DNA from: Oscillospiraceae bacterium
Lineage (GTDB): Bacteria > Bacillota > Clostridia > Oscillospirales > Acutalibacteraceae
Reading direction: 5' to 3'
DNA length: 64,000 bases
NCBI GenBank assembly: GCA_015066175.1
Contig: SVOW01000007.1
Coordinates: 62,001-126,000, forward strand
Shown here: in pieces, positions 51,309 to 60,143 of the stretch
How positions within the stretch are numbered: the first letter of the stretch is position 1
Layout of the letters: each line of letters starts with the position of its first letter
Program-made: the position numbers and the translations under genes
Notes under the pieces: generated by a model
Seen by the model: the letters and a program-made list of their open reading frames with translations, nothing else
The model's database searches: none
What the model was told of the DNA's origin: nothing

Positions 51309-51428
51309 ATGAACGCAGCTCTCACAAGTGCAAGTAAATATTTCTTTAACTTCAGCGTAGTCTTTTACTTTGACTATGCTTATTTTGCTGCGAAAAAGTT
51401 ACTTGTGAGAACTCAGAAATGTTTTTAA
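51309..51428 (+). CDS. Phe/Tyr-rich leader peptide (39 aa)
   Basis: Begins MNAALTSASKYFFNF and continues SVVFYFDYAYF. Ten of 16 consecutive residues (codons at 51339-51386) are Phe or Tyr. AAAGGG lies 8 nt before the ATG at 51309; ATG at 51303 is too close to it. It sits inside a three-state RNA switch upstream of pheA. It is a sensor of charged tRNA-Phe/tRNA-Tyr by ribosome stalling, in the manner of E. coli pheL/trpL. Confidence 0.85.
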   Translation: MNAALTSASKYFFNFSVVFYFDYAYFAAKKLLVRTQKCF

Positions 51429-51487
51429 AATTGCTTGATTGACAGTTTTTTTAAGTCTCACTTGTAACTTCACGAGTGAGGCTTTTT
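51318..51487 (+). promoter_or_regulatory. trp-type transcription attenuator of the aro/phe/tyr operon
   Basis: Segment 1 TCTCACAAGT (51320-51329) pairs perfectly with segment 2 ACTTGTGAGA (51401-51410). Segment 2 (51398-51413) can also pair with segment 3 (51454-51468; CTCAC and GTAAC arms), the antiterminator. Segment 3 GTCTCACTTGT (51455-51465) pairs with segment 4 ACGAGTGAGGC (51472-51482), followed by TTTTT, the terminator. Stalling at the Phe/Tyr codons between segments 1 and 2 would free segment 2 and favour read-through. Confidence 0.82.
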
Positions 51488-51510
51488 CTATTTCAAAAGG
51501 AGCATCGGAT

Positions 51511-52599
51511 ATGAAAAGCAAATTAGAAGAAGCAAGAGAAATTATAAACAGAGTTGATTCTCAGATGGCAGAATTATTTATTGAAAGAATGAAAGCTGCC
51601 GAAATGGTTTCTGAACATAAAAGAGAGTTCGGTCTTCCTATTTACGACCCCGCCAGAGAAGAAGCTGTTATCACAAAAAATTCTGCTTTGATAAATGATT
51701 CGGTAATCAAAGAATACTATGTTGAATACATCAAAAATCTTATGTCTATATCACGCTCTTATCAGCAACGCATGCAAAGCGGTCTGAAAGTGGCATACAG
51801 CGGCGTTGAAGGTGCTTTTGCCCACATAGCGGCAGGAAAGATTTTCCCTGACAGCAACAGAATTTCTTACAGAGATTTTAAATCAGCCTATAATTCAGTT
51901 GTAAACGGTGAAGCTGACATTGCAGTGCTCCCCATTGAAAACAGCTATGCCGGCGAAGTAGGGCAGACAATTGACCTTATCTTTTCAGGCAGCCTTTATA
52001 TAAACGGAATATATGAATTGGGAATCCACCAGAATCTGCTTGGCGTTGCCGACGCAACTGTTGAAGATATCAGAAAAGTAGTAAGCCATCCTCAGGCACT
52101 CGGCCAATGCCACGATTACATTAAACTTCGCGGTTTTGACATCGAAGAATCTGACAACACTGCAGTTGCTGCAAAAAAAGTTGCAGAAGCAAAGGATAAA
52201 TCCCTCGGTGCAATCGCAAGTGTGGAAACTGCAGAAATTTACGGCCTGAAAATTCTTGAAGCAAACATCAACAAAAGCGGCGAAAACACAACACGCTTTG
52301 CAGTCCTTTCAAGAGCAGAAGCTGAATCACCTGCACTTACAAGCTCTGTTCTTATGTTTACAGTTAAAAACGAAGCAGGCTCTCTTGCAAACGCAATAAG
52401 TATTATAGGAAAATACGGCTACAATATGACTGCACTGAGAAGCAGACCTTTGAAAAAGCATTCATGGCAATATTATTTCTATATAGAAATTGACGGCATA
52501 ACAGATACTGAAAACGGCAAAAATATGATTGCGGAATTAAGCAAAGTGTGTGACAAGCTGAAGATTGTGGGAACTTTCTCACCCCATGCAGAAATATAG
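51511..52599 (+). CDS. pheA: bifunctional chorismate mutase / prephenate dehydratase
   Basis: 362 residues: AroQ-type chorismate mutase (about 1-88, IINRVDSQMAELFIERM), prephenate dehydratase (about 92-270, with YSGVEGAFAH, LPIENSYAGEV and NTTRFAVLS) and a C-terminal ACT domain (about 280-360, NEAGSLANAISII and RSRPLK) for Phe feedback. It converts chorismate to phenylpyruvate. AAAAGGAG lies 8 nt before the ATG. First structural gene after the attenuator. Confidence 0.95.
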   Translation: MKSKLEEAREIINRVDSQMAELFIERMKAAEMVSEHKREFGLPIYDPAREEAVITKNSALINDSVIKEYYVEYIKNLMSISRSYQQRMQSGLKVAYSGVEGAFAHIAAGKIFPDSNRISYRDFKSAYNSVVNGEADIAVLPIENSYAGEVGQTIDLIFSGSLYINGIYELGIHQNLLGVADATVEDIRKVVSHPQALGQCHDYIKLRGFDIEESDNTAVAAKKVAEAKDKSLGAIASVETAEIYGLKILEANINKSGENTTRFAVLSRAEAESPALTSSVLMFTVKNEAGSLANAISIIGKYGYNMTALRSRPLKKHSWQYYFYIEIDGITDTENGKNMIAELSKVCDKLKIVGTFSPHAEI

Positions 52600-52610
52600 G
52601 AGCAGACATT

Positions 52611-53627
52611 ATGAATAACATACATATGAATTTAGGCGAAAACAGCTACGATATTCTTGTGGAAAGAGGAATCCTTTCACAGGCAGGAAAACATCTCAAC
52701 TTAAACAGACGCGTTCTTGTTGTGACCGATTCAGGTGTTCCCGAAAATTACGCAGAAACACTGGCATCACAATGTAAAAACCCTGTTATCTGCACTGTCG
52801 AATCAGGCGAAGGCTCAAAAAGCCTTGAAACATTTGAAAAACTTCTTCACGTAATGCTTGAAAATGGTTTTTCAAGAAAAGACTGTGTTGTTGCTGTAGG
52901 CGGCGGAGTTGTAGGTGACCTTTCAGGATTTGCCGCATCAGCATATATGCGCGGTGTTGACTTTTACAATATTCCCACAACACTTCTTTCTCAGATTGAT
53001 TCTTCTATCGGCGGAAAAACAGCAGTAAATTTCGGCGGAATCAAAAATATTGTAGGTGCTTTTTATCAGCCGAAAAAAGTTCTCATTGACCCTGAACTTT
53101 TAAAAACGCTTCCTGAAAGACAGATTTCAAACGGACTTGCCGAAGCAATCAAAATGGCACTTACTTCTGACAAAGAGCTTTTTGAAATATTTGAAAATAA
53201 AGATATCAAAAAAAGCATCGATGAAATTATTGTCCGTTCACTTAACATAAAAAAGGATGTTGTGGAGCAGGATGAAAAAGAATCAGGTATAAGAAAAATT
53301 CTTAATTTCGGCCACACAATCGGCCACGCCATCGAAAGCAGCGAAAAAGCAGAACATCTTTTCCACGGAGAATGTGTTGCTCTCGGGCTTATTCCCATGA
53401 GCCATGAAAGTATAAGAGCAAGAGTGATAAATGTTCTTAAAAAATGCAACCTTTACAATATTATGGATTTTGATTGGGATGAAATCAGAGAAGCAGTATT
53501 CCACGATAAAAAGGCTGACGGAAATTGCGTTGCGGCAATATTTGTCAACACAATCGGCGAATACGAAATCAGAGTGCTGGAATTCAGTCAGGTTATAGAT
53601 ATGGCTGAAAAATGTCTGAAAGGATGA
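52611..53627 (+). CDS. aroB: 3-dehydroquinate synthase
   Basis: 338 residues. NAD-binding and metal motifs are visible: GGGVVGDLSGFAASAYMRG, PTTLLSQIDSSIGGKTAVN, GLAEAIKMAL and LNFGHTIGHAIE (zinc His). It makes the first carbocycle from DAHP. AGGAGCAG precedes the ATG, 11 nt after pheA. Family-typical length. Confidence 0.96.
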   Translation: MNNIHMNLGENSYDILVERGILSQAGKHLNLNRRVLVVTDSGVPENYAETLASQCKNPVICTVESGEGSKSLETFEKLLHVMLENGFSRKDCVVAVGGGVVGDLSGFAASAYMRGVDFYNIPTTLLSQIDSSIGGKTAVNFGGIKNIVGAFYQPKKVLIDPELLKTLPERQISNGLAEAIKMALTSDKELFEIFENKDIKKSIDEIIVRSLNIKKDVVEQDEKESGIRKILNFGHTIGHAIESSEKAEHLFHGECVALGLIPMSHESIRARVINVLKKCNLYNIMDFDWDEIREAVFHDKKADGNCVAAIFVNTIGEYEIRVLEFSQVIDMAEKCLKG

Positions 53628-53633
53628 AATGTT

Positions 53634-54731
53634 ATGAAAAACACATTCGGCAACAGCGTAGCAATTACTTTGTTTGGTGAAAGCCACGGCGAATATATAG
53701 GTGCTGTGCTTGACGGACTTGCACCGGGCATATCAGTTGATAAAAAATATATTGAGCATATGCTCACTCTCAGGCGACCTGACGGTAAAATTTCCACGCC
53801 GAGAAAAGAAAAAGACGAATTCAGAATTGTAAGCGGTGTTATAAACGATAAAACAACAGGCACTCCTCTGACAATTCTTATACCTAATGAAAACACAAAA
53901 AGCGGCGACTATGCTCAGCTGAAAACTATCCCCCGCCCTTCACATGCCGATTACACAGCACAGTGCAAATATCACGGCTATCAGGATTCAAGAGGCGGCG
54001 GACATTTCAGCGGAAGAATCACCGCAGCCCTTGTTGCAGCAGGTGCAATATGTAAAAAAGCATTGGAAGAAAAAGGAATTTCAATCGGCACTCACGTGAA
54101 AAAATGTGGCGGAGTTTCAGACAGAGATTTTTGCGACTTTTCAAAAGACATCTGTGCTTTGAACAAAAAAACTTTTGCAGTGCTTGATGAAAACTGCGAA
54201 GAAGCAATGAAAAACAGCATTCTCCAAGCAGCAAAAGAAGGCGACAGCGTAGGCGGTATTCTCGAAACTGCAGTAACAGGCATTCCCGCAGGTGTGGGAG
54301 AGCCCTGGTTTGATTCAGCAGAAAGCCTTATATCACACATGATGTTTTCAATTCCTGCAGTAAAAGGAATCGAATTCGGTGCAGGCTTTGCCTTTGCTGA
54401 TATGAAAGGAAGCTGTGCAAACGACCCCATTAAAATCGAAAACGGAAAAATCGTTACAGAAACTAACAATAACGCAGGCATAAACGGCGGCATCACAAAC
54501 TCAATGCCCTTGATTTTCCGCACAGTTATCAAGCCCACACCAACAATTTTCAAGCCTCAGAATACAGTTGATTTTCTGGATATGAGCGAAACTGTTATTG
54601 AGCCTAAAGGCAGACACGACCCTGCAATTGTGCACAGAGCAAGAATTGTCCAGGACGCTGCAACGGCAATTGTGCTTTGCGATATGCTCGCAATGAGATA
54701 CGGCACCGATTGGCTTAAAGGAAGTGAATAA
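53634..54731 (+). CDS. aroC: chorismate synthase
   Basis: 365 residues: FGESHGEYIGAVLDGLAPG at the start, RRPDGKISTPRKEKDEF, SRGGGHFSGRITA, NNAGINGGITNSM and GRHDPAIVHRA. This FMN-dependent enzyme converts EPSP to chorismate. It starts 6 nt after aroB with AAGGATG. All hallmark motifs are present. Confidence 0.97.
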   Translation: MKNTFGNSVAITLFGESHGEYIGAVLDGLAPGISVDKKYIEHMLTLRRPDGKISTPRKEKDEFRIVSGVINDKTTGTPLTILIPNENTKSGDYAQLKTIPRPSHADYTAQCKYHGYQDSRGGGHFSGRITAALVAAGAICKKALEEKGISIGTHVKKCGGVSDRDFCDFSKDICALNKKTFAVLDENCEEAMKNSILQAAKEGDSVGGILETAVTGIPAGVGEPWFDSAESLISHMMFSIPAVKGIEFGAGFAFADMKGSCANDPIKIENGKIVTETNNNAGINGGITNSMPLIFRTVIKPTPTIFKPQNTVDFLDMSETVIEPKGRHDPAIVHRARIVQDAATAIVLCDMLAMRYGTDWLKGSE

Positions 54732-54734
54732 ACT

Positions 54735-55982
54735 ATGGCAGAATACGGATGTATCGGCAAAAAACTGACACACAGTTTTTCAAAAGAAATCCACGCAAAA
54801 CTCGCTGATTATAAATATGAACTGATTGAGCTGACAGAAGATGAAATTGACTGCTTTTTCAGAAAAAAAGATTTCAATGCCATAAACGTAACAATCCCTT
54901 ACAAACAGACAGTAATTCCCTACCTTGATTCGCTGAGTGATGTGGCAAAACGCATTGGTGCAGTCAATACAATTGTTAACAGAAACGGTAAGCTTTACGG
55001 CTATAACACAGATTACTACGGAATGAAAGCCCTTGCTCAGAAAGCAGAAATTGAAATAAAAGGTAAAAAAGTTCTCATCCTCGGCACAGGCGGCACAAGC
55101 AAAACTGCCAGAGTTTTAGCAGAAGATATGGGTGCTGAAAAAACACTCGTTGTAAGCAGAAAAAAATCAGAAAATTTTATAACATATGAAGAAGCGGTAA
55201 ACGAACATTCCGATGCTGACATTATCATTAACACCACACCGTCAGGAATGTATCCCGATTGCGAAAGTGAACCCATTGACATTTCTGCTTTCAATAACCT
55301 TAAAGGTGTGCTGGATGCAGTTTATAACCCCCTTTGTACAAACCTTGTGATGAAAGCAAAAAAGAAGGGTATTAAGGCAGAAAACGGGCTTTACATGCTT
55401 GTGATGCAGGCAGTGGTGGCTGTTGAAAAATTTCTTGATACTGAAATTTCAAAAACAGTTGCAGACAATGTTTTTGCCGGTGTTATGGCTGCAAAGGAAA
55501 ACATTGTTCTCACAGGTATGCCGGGAAGCGGAAAAAGCACAGTAGGAAAGCTTCTTAATATTGATGGTTTCACCTTTGTTGACACAGACGAAGAAATTGA
55601 AAAAAGATGCGGCTGTGCAATCAAAGAGCTTATAAACAGCAAGGGAGAAAAATATTTCCGCGATTTGGAAACAGAAGTTATAAAAGATGTTTCTACTGTA
55701 GGTTGTCAGATAATTTCAACAGGCGGCGGTGCAGTGCTCCGCAAAGAAAACATAGATTTTCTCAAAAGAAACGGAAAGATATTTTTCCTTGACTGTGATA
55801 TCACACGTCTTTGTCCTACAGACTCAAGACCTTTGTCTGACACAAAAGAAAAACTTGAAAAACTATACAACGAACGAATTGATATTTACAAATCAACTGC
55901 AGATATTATTGTGCCTGCAATGTCAACGGCAGAAAGTGAAGCAGAATTCATTCTTAATGCAAGAAAGGAGTTGTTTGTGTGA
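54735..55982 (+). CDS. aroEK: fused shikimate dehydrogenase - shikimate kinase
   Basis: 415 residues. AroE part (about 1-250): NVTIPYK (Lys57), GYNTDYYG (Asp93), ILGTGGTSKTA dinucleotide loop, INTTPSGM. AroK part (about 255-415): P-loop GMPGSGKST (261-269), DTDEEIEKR, KYFRDLE (Arg309) and STGGGAVL. It performs two non-adjacent-in-order but linked steps of the shikimate pathway (dehydroshikimate to shikimate to shikimate-3-phosphate). A fusion in this order is uncommon. It overlaps aroQ by 4 nt. Confidence 0.94.
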   Translation: MAEYGCIGKKLTHSFSKEIHAKLADYKYELIELTEDEIDCFFRKKDFNAINVTIPYKQTVIPYLDSLSDVAKRIGAVNTIVNRNGKLYGYNTDYYGMKALAQKAEIEIKGKKVLILGTGGTSKTARVLAEDMGAEKTLVVSRKKSENFITYEEAVNEHSDADIIINTTPSGMYPDCESEPIDISAFNNLKGVLDAVYNPLCTNLVMKAKKKGIKAENGLYMLVMQAVVAVEKFLDTEISKTVADNVFAGVMAAKENIVLTGMPGSGKSTVGKLLNIDGFTFVDTDEEIEKRCGCAIKELINSKGEKYFRDLETEVIKDVSTVGCQIISTGGGAVLRKENIDFLKRNGKIFFLDCDITRLCPTDSRPLSDTKEKLEKLYNERIDIYKSTADIIVPAMSTAESEAEFILNARKELFV

Positions 55983-56407
55983 AAATACTTGTTATAAACG
56001 GACCTAACATAAATATGCTGGGCATAAGAGAGCCTGAACATTACGGAAAAGAAACATATGCTGACCTTGAAGAAAAAATCAGGAATCACTGCAGTGAAAA
56101 AAATATTGATGTGCAGATTTATCAGTCAAATCACGAAGGTGACCTTGTTGATGAAATTCAGAAAGCTTACGGCAACACAGACGGAATTGTTATAAATCCC
56201 GGTGCATACACTCACACAAGCATCGCCATTCTCGATGCAGTAAAATCAGTAAACATCCCCACAGTTGAAGTGCATATTTCCAAAGTGGAAGAAAGAGAAG
56301 ATTTCAGACAAATCAGTTTTGTCCGCCTTGCTTGCGTCAAAACAATCACAGGCCACGGCACAGACGGATATCTCGAAGCTATTGATTTTCTGACAGAAGG
56401 TAAGTAA
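55979..56407 (+). CDS. aroQ: type II 3-dehydroquinate dehydratase
   Basis: 142 residues: INGPNINMLGIREPEHYG, HYGKETYADLE, QSNHEGDLVDEIQ and NPGAYTHTSIAILDA, with the Tyr, His and Glu expected for the dodecameric type II enzyme. GTG start overlapping the aroEK stop (GTGTGA), with AAAGGAG upstream. Converts dehydroquinate to dehydroshikimate. Confidence 0.96.
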   Translation: MKILVINGPNINMLGIREPEHYGKETYADLEEKIRNHCSEKNIDVQIYQSNHEGDLVDEIQKAYGNTDGIVINPGAYTHTSIAILDAVKSVNIPTVEVHISKVEEREDFRQISFVRLACVKTITGHGTDGYLEAIDFLTEGK

Positions 56408-56408
56408 A

Positions 56409-57611
56409 ATGACAGCAGAATTCAAACCATTCAGATTAAAAGGTTTTATCAATGCACCTCCATCAAAAAGCATGGCGCACAGATATCTTATCGGTGCAGC
56501 ATTATCAAAAGAAAAATGCGTTATATCAGGCGTTGACTACAGCGAAGACATTCTTGCAACAATTGATTGCCTGAAAGCGTTAGGTGCAGAAACAGAAATT
56601 GAAAAAGATACGGTAACAGTTAACCCCGTAAATTTTCTTAAAACAACTTCTTCTGTTCTCAATTGCAGAGAAAGCGGAAGCACACTGCGTTTTTTCATTC
56701 CCCTTGCGTTGTGCACAGGAAATGAAATCACATTGCAGGGCAGCAAAAGGCTTTTTGAAAGACCACTTGATATTTATGAAAATTTGTGTGCTGATAATAA
56801 TTTCAGGTTCACAAAAGAAGACACTAACGTAACACTTTGCGGGAAACTCAAAAGCGGAGAATATAAAATCAAAGGCAATGTGAGCAGTCAGTTTATAACA
56901 GGTCTGATTTTTGCACTTTTGTATCTTGGTGAAGATTCATCCATTCAGATTATCCCGCCCTTTGAAAGCAGATCATACATAAACCTTACTATTTCAGCCC
57001 TGAAATCTTTCGGAGCAGATATCTGCTTTGAAGATGAACTCAATATCAGAATCAGGAAGTCAGATTTGCATTCTTTTTCCGGCTGTGTGGAGGGAGATTA
57101 TTCAAACGCTGCTTTCCTTGAAGCTTTCAGCTATACAGGTTCTGATATTGAAATCGGCAACCTTAAAGCCGACAGCCTTCAGGGCGACAGAATATATAAA
57201 AAATATTTCCGCCGGATTGCAGAAGGCACTCCCACACTTGATATTTCAGACTGCCCTGACTTAGGCCCTGTGCTTATTGCCCTTGCATCACTTAAAAACG
57301 GTGCAATTCTCACAGGCACAGACCGTCTGAAAGCAAAAGAAAGTGACCGGGGGCTGGCAATGCACGAAGAGCTTTCAAAACTTGGCGGAGGACTTATTTT
57401 CGGCAACAACACAATAACTGTGCCGAAACAAAATCTCAGAAGAAGCGAGTCCCCTCTTAACTCTCACAACGACCACCGCATTGTTATGGCTCTTTCATTG
57501 ATACTTTCAGAATACGGCGGAAAAATCGACGGTGCAGAAGCAGTAAGAAAAAGCTATCCCGCTTTTTTTGAAGATATTGTTAATCTCGGAGCGAAGGTGA
57601 ATATAACATGA
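56409..57611 (+). CDS. aroA: EPSP synthase (5-enolpyruvylshikimate-3-phosphate synthase)
   Basis: 400 residues: PPSKSMAHRYLIGAALS, NCRESGSTLRFFIPLAL, GSKRLFERP, GNVSSQFITGLIFALL, VEGDYSNAAFLEA and NDHRIVMALSL. It adds enolpyruvate to shikimate-3-phosphate. The motif in the glyphosate-sensitive position reads as ESGSTLRF rather than NAGTAMRP, the pattern seen in class II-like enzymes. It starts 1 nt after aroQ and overlaps tyrA by 4 nt. Confidence 0.95.
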   Translation: MTAEFKPFRLKGFINAPPSKSMAHRYLIGAALSKEKCVISGVDYSEDILATIDCLKALGAETEIEKDTVTVNPVNFLKTTSSVLNCRESGSTLRFFIPLALCTGNEITLQGSKRLFERPLDIYENLCADNNFRFTKEDTNVTLCGKLKSGEYKIKGNVSSQFITGLIFALLYLGEDSSIQIIPPFESRSYINLTISALKSFGADICFEDELNIRIRKSDLHSFSGCVEGDYSNAAFLEAFSYTGSDIEIGNLKADSLQGDRIYKKYFRRIAEGTPTLDISDCPDLGPVLIALASLKNGAILTGTDRLKAKESDRGLAMHEELSKLGGGLIFGNNTITVPKQNLRRSESPLNSHNDHRIVMALSLILSEYGGKIDGAEAVRKSYPAFFEDIVNLGAKVNIT

Positions 57612-58465
57612 TAGTAAACGTAAGCAAAAAAATACTGATTGTCGGTCTTGGACTTTTAGGCGGAAGCTATGCAAGAGTTCTTAAAAGATTCGGCTTTCAC
57701 ATAAGTGCAATAACTAAAGAACAAAGTTCAATCGACTACGCTTTAAATGAAAACATCATTGACGAGGGCTCAACAGAAATTGATAAAAAATTAGTCGGCG
57801 AAGCAGATATAATTATTTTTGCTTTGTATCCCCACATTTTCATAGAGTGGATTGAAAAAAATCAGAGCCTTTTTAAAAGCGGCGCACTTATTACCGATGT
57901 AACAGGTGTAAAATGCAGCGTTGTATACAAGGTGCAGGAAATGCTTCGTCCTGATGTTGAATTTATAGCAGCCCATCCTATGGCAGGACGTGAAGTTTCA
58001 GGTGTTGAAAACAGCACTGACAAAATGTTTGTAGGTGCAAACTATATTGTCACTCCTACCGACAAAAACACACCTGAAGCAATTTCTACCTGCATGGAGC
58101 TTGGCAGATTGCTGGGATTTTCAAATGTTACCACTCTTTCGCCTGAAGAACACGACGAAATGATCGGATTCCTTTCACAGCTTACTCACTGCATCGCCAT
58201 AACCCTTATGACCTGCAATGACAAAGAAAATATGGAAAAATTCACAGGTGACTCTTTCCGCGACCTTACTCGCATCGCACGAATAAACGACCTGATGTGG
58301 AGTGAACTTTTCATAGAAAACAAAACTCAACTCCTTAATCAGATGAATATCTTTATAGATAAATTCAATGAACTTAAAATAATGCTCGAAACCGAAGATG
58401 TTGAATCCATGAGAAAAATGATGCGACATTCAACTGAGCGTAGAGCTTTGTTTGATAAAAAATAA
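57608..58465 (+). CDS. tyrA: prephenate dehydrogenase
   Basis: 285 residues: Rossmann motif IVGLGLLGGSYAR (12-24), DVTGVKCSVV, AAHPMAGREVSGVENS and SQLTHCIAI. It makes 4-hydroxyphenylpyruvate for Tyr. No ACT domain is present, so Tyr control probably comes through the attenuator. ATG overlaps the aroA stop. Confidence 0.93.
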   Translation: MIVNVSKKILIVGLGLLGGSYARVLKRFGFHISAITKEQSSIDYALNENIIDEGSTEIDKKLVGEADIIIFALYPHIFIEWIEKNQSLFKSGALITDVTGVKCSVVYKVQEMLRPDVEFIAAHPMAGREVSGVENSTDKMFVGANYIVTPTDKNTPEAISTCMELGRLLGFSNVTTLSPEEHDEMIGFLSQLTHCIAITLMTCNDKENMEKFTGDSFRDLTRIARINDLMWSELFIENKTQLLNQMNIFIDKFNELKIMLETEDVESMRKMMRHSTERRALFDKK

Positions 58466-58484
58466 TACCCCGGAGGAAACCAAA

Positions 58485-59513
58485 ATGAACATGAACTTTA
58501 AAAGAAAATTACCGATTCCTATGGATATCAAAGCTCAATACCCTCTCACTGCAGAGCTTGAAGCTATGAAAGCAAAACGCGACGAAGAAATCAGAAATAT
58601 TTTTGAAGGAAAAGATGACAGATTTATTCTCATTATCGGCCCCTGCTCTGCTGATAATGACGACAGCGTAATTGACTACATATCACGCCTGAGAAATGTG
58701 CAGGACAAGGTTTCTGATAAAATTTACATTATCCCCAGAATCTACACCAACAAGCCACGTACAACAGGTGACGGCTACAAAGGAATGCTCCATCAGCCTG
58801 ACCCCCACAAAGGTGAAGATATGCTCAAAGGTGTTGTAGCAATCAGAAATCTGCACATACGAGCAATGAACGAAACAGGCTTTACTTGTGCTGATGAAAT
58901 GCTTTACCCTGAAAACTACAGATATCTTTCTGACATTCTTTCCTACGTTGCAATCGGTGCAAGGTCTGTTGAAAACCAGCAGCACCGTCTTACAGCAAGC
59001 GGTTTTGATATCCCCGTTGGTATGAAAAACCCCACCGCAGGCGATATTTCAGTAATGATGAATTCTATCACTGCAGCACAGCATTCTCACACATTCATCT
59101 ACAGAGGCTGGGAAGTTGAAAGCCAGGGCAACGACCTTGCTCACGCAATTTTAAGAGGTTATGTAAACAAACACGGACAGTCACTGCCCAACTATCACTA
59201 TGAAGACCTTATCCATCTTGCAGAAATCTATGATAAATCAGGTCTTAAAAACCCTGCTGTAATAGTTGACACAAACCATGCAAACTCAGGCAAAAAATGG
59301 ATGGAACAGCCGAGAATCGCAAAAGAAATTCTCCACAGCTGCCGCCATTCTGAAGATGTGAAAAAAATTGTTAAAGGTCTGATGATTGAAAGCTACATCG
59401 AAGACGGTGCGCAGAAGCCCGAAGAAAGTGTTTACGGCAAATCTATCACTGACCCCTGCCTCGGCTGGGAGAAAACAGAAAAACTCATTCTTGATATTGC
59501 TGACGTTCTTTGA
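58485..59513 (+). CDS. aroF: DAHP synthase (class I, AroF/G/H type)
   Basis: 342 residues: IIGPCSADN, RIYTNKPRTTGDGYKGMLHQ, GARSVENQQHR, GMKNPTAGDISVMMNSI and VDTNHANSGK. Condenses PEP and erythrose-4-phosphate, the pathway entry step; the metal Cys/His/Glu/Asp ligands fit (GPCSAD, NHANS). CGGAGG fixes the start at 58485. Being last in the operon, after the branch-specific genes, it is still under the leader attenuator. Confidence 0.93.
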   Translation: MNMNFKRKLPIPMDIKAQYPLTAELEAMKAKRDEEIRNIFEGKDDRFILIIGPCSADNDDSVIDYISRLRNVQDKVSDKIYIIPRIYTNKPRTTGDGYKGMLHQPDPHKGEDMLKGVVAIRNLHIRAMNETGFTCADEMLYPENYRYLSDILSYVAIGARSVENQQHRLTASGFDIPVGMKNPTAGDISVMMNSITAAQHSHTFIYRGWEVESQGNDLAHAILRGYVNKHGQSLPNYHYEDLIHLAEIYDKSGLKNPAVIVDTNHANSGKKWMEQPRIAKEILHSCRHSEDVKKIVKGLMIESYIEDGAQKPEESVYGKSITDPCLGWEKTEKLILDIADVL

Positions 59514-59586
59514 TAAAATATATACAATGATATGTTTCAACGGCTGAAAAACAAATTATAAAATCACAGCAAAAGGAGCAGCAACA

Positions 59587-60111
59587 ATGAAAAAATTGTT
59601 AATCGTAGTGGATATGCAGAAAGATTTTGTCGACGGTGCTCTCGGCAGTGCCGAAGCAGTTGCAATTGTGGACAATGTTGTAAGCAAAATCGAAAATTTC
59701 GACGGCGACATCATCGTAACTTACGACACCCACGCTGAAAATTATATGGAAACTCAGGAAGGAAAAAATCTTCCCGTGCCGCACTGCATCAAAGGCACAG
59801 ATGGCTGGAAGCTTGACAAAAAAGTTCAGTCTGCTTTAGATAAAAAAGATTATAAAGCTATCGAAAAACCCACTTTCGGTTCAACTGAACTTGTTGGATA
59901 CATCAGTCAGAACTATAACCCCAACGAACTTGAAATTGAACTTATAGGCCTTTGCACTGATATATGCGTTGTTTCAAACGCACTTCTTATGAAAGCAAAT
60001 TTCCTTGAAACAAAAGTCAGCGTTGATGCTTCATGCTGTGCAGGCGTAACTGTTGACAGCCACAACGCAGCACTCACCACTATGAAAATGTGTCAGGTTA
60101 ATGTGATATAA
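59587..60111 (+). CDS. nicotinamidase-like isochorismatase-family hydrolase
   Basis: 174 residues: IVVDMQKDFVDG (Asp9 of the catalytic triad), YDTHAENYMETQEG (metal site), KPTFGST (Lys) and GLCTDICVVSNAL (nucleophilic Cys near 133). The pattern favours nicotinamidase over isochorismatase. It precedes nadE, so nicotinamide deamidation for NAD salvage is likely. AAAAGGAG precedes the ATG. Confidence 0.82.
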   Translation: MKKLLIVVDMQKDFVDGALGSAEAVAIVDNVVSKIENFDGDIIVTYDTHAENYMETQEGKNLPVPHCIKGTDGWKLDKKVQSALDKKDYKAIEKPTFGSTELVGYISQNYNPNELEIELIGLCTDICVVSNALLMKANFLETKVSVDASCCAGVTVDSHNAALTTMKMCQVNVI

Positions 60112-60143
60112 TAACAGACAGCGTCTTAACGGAGGAGATTTTA

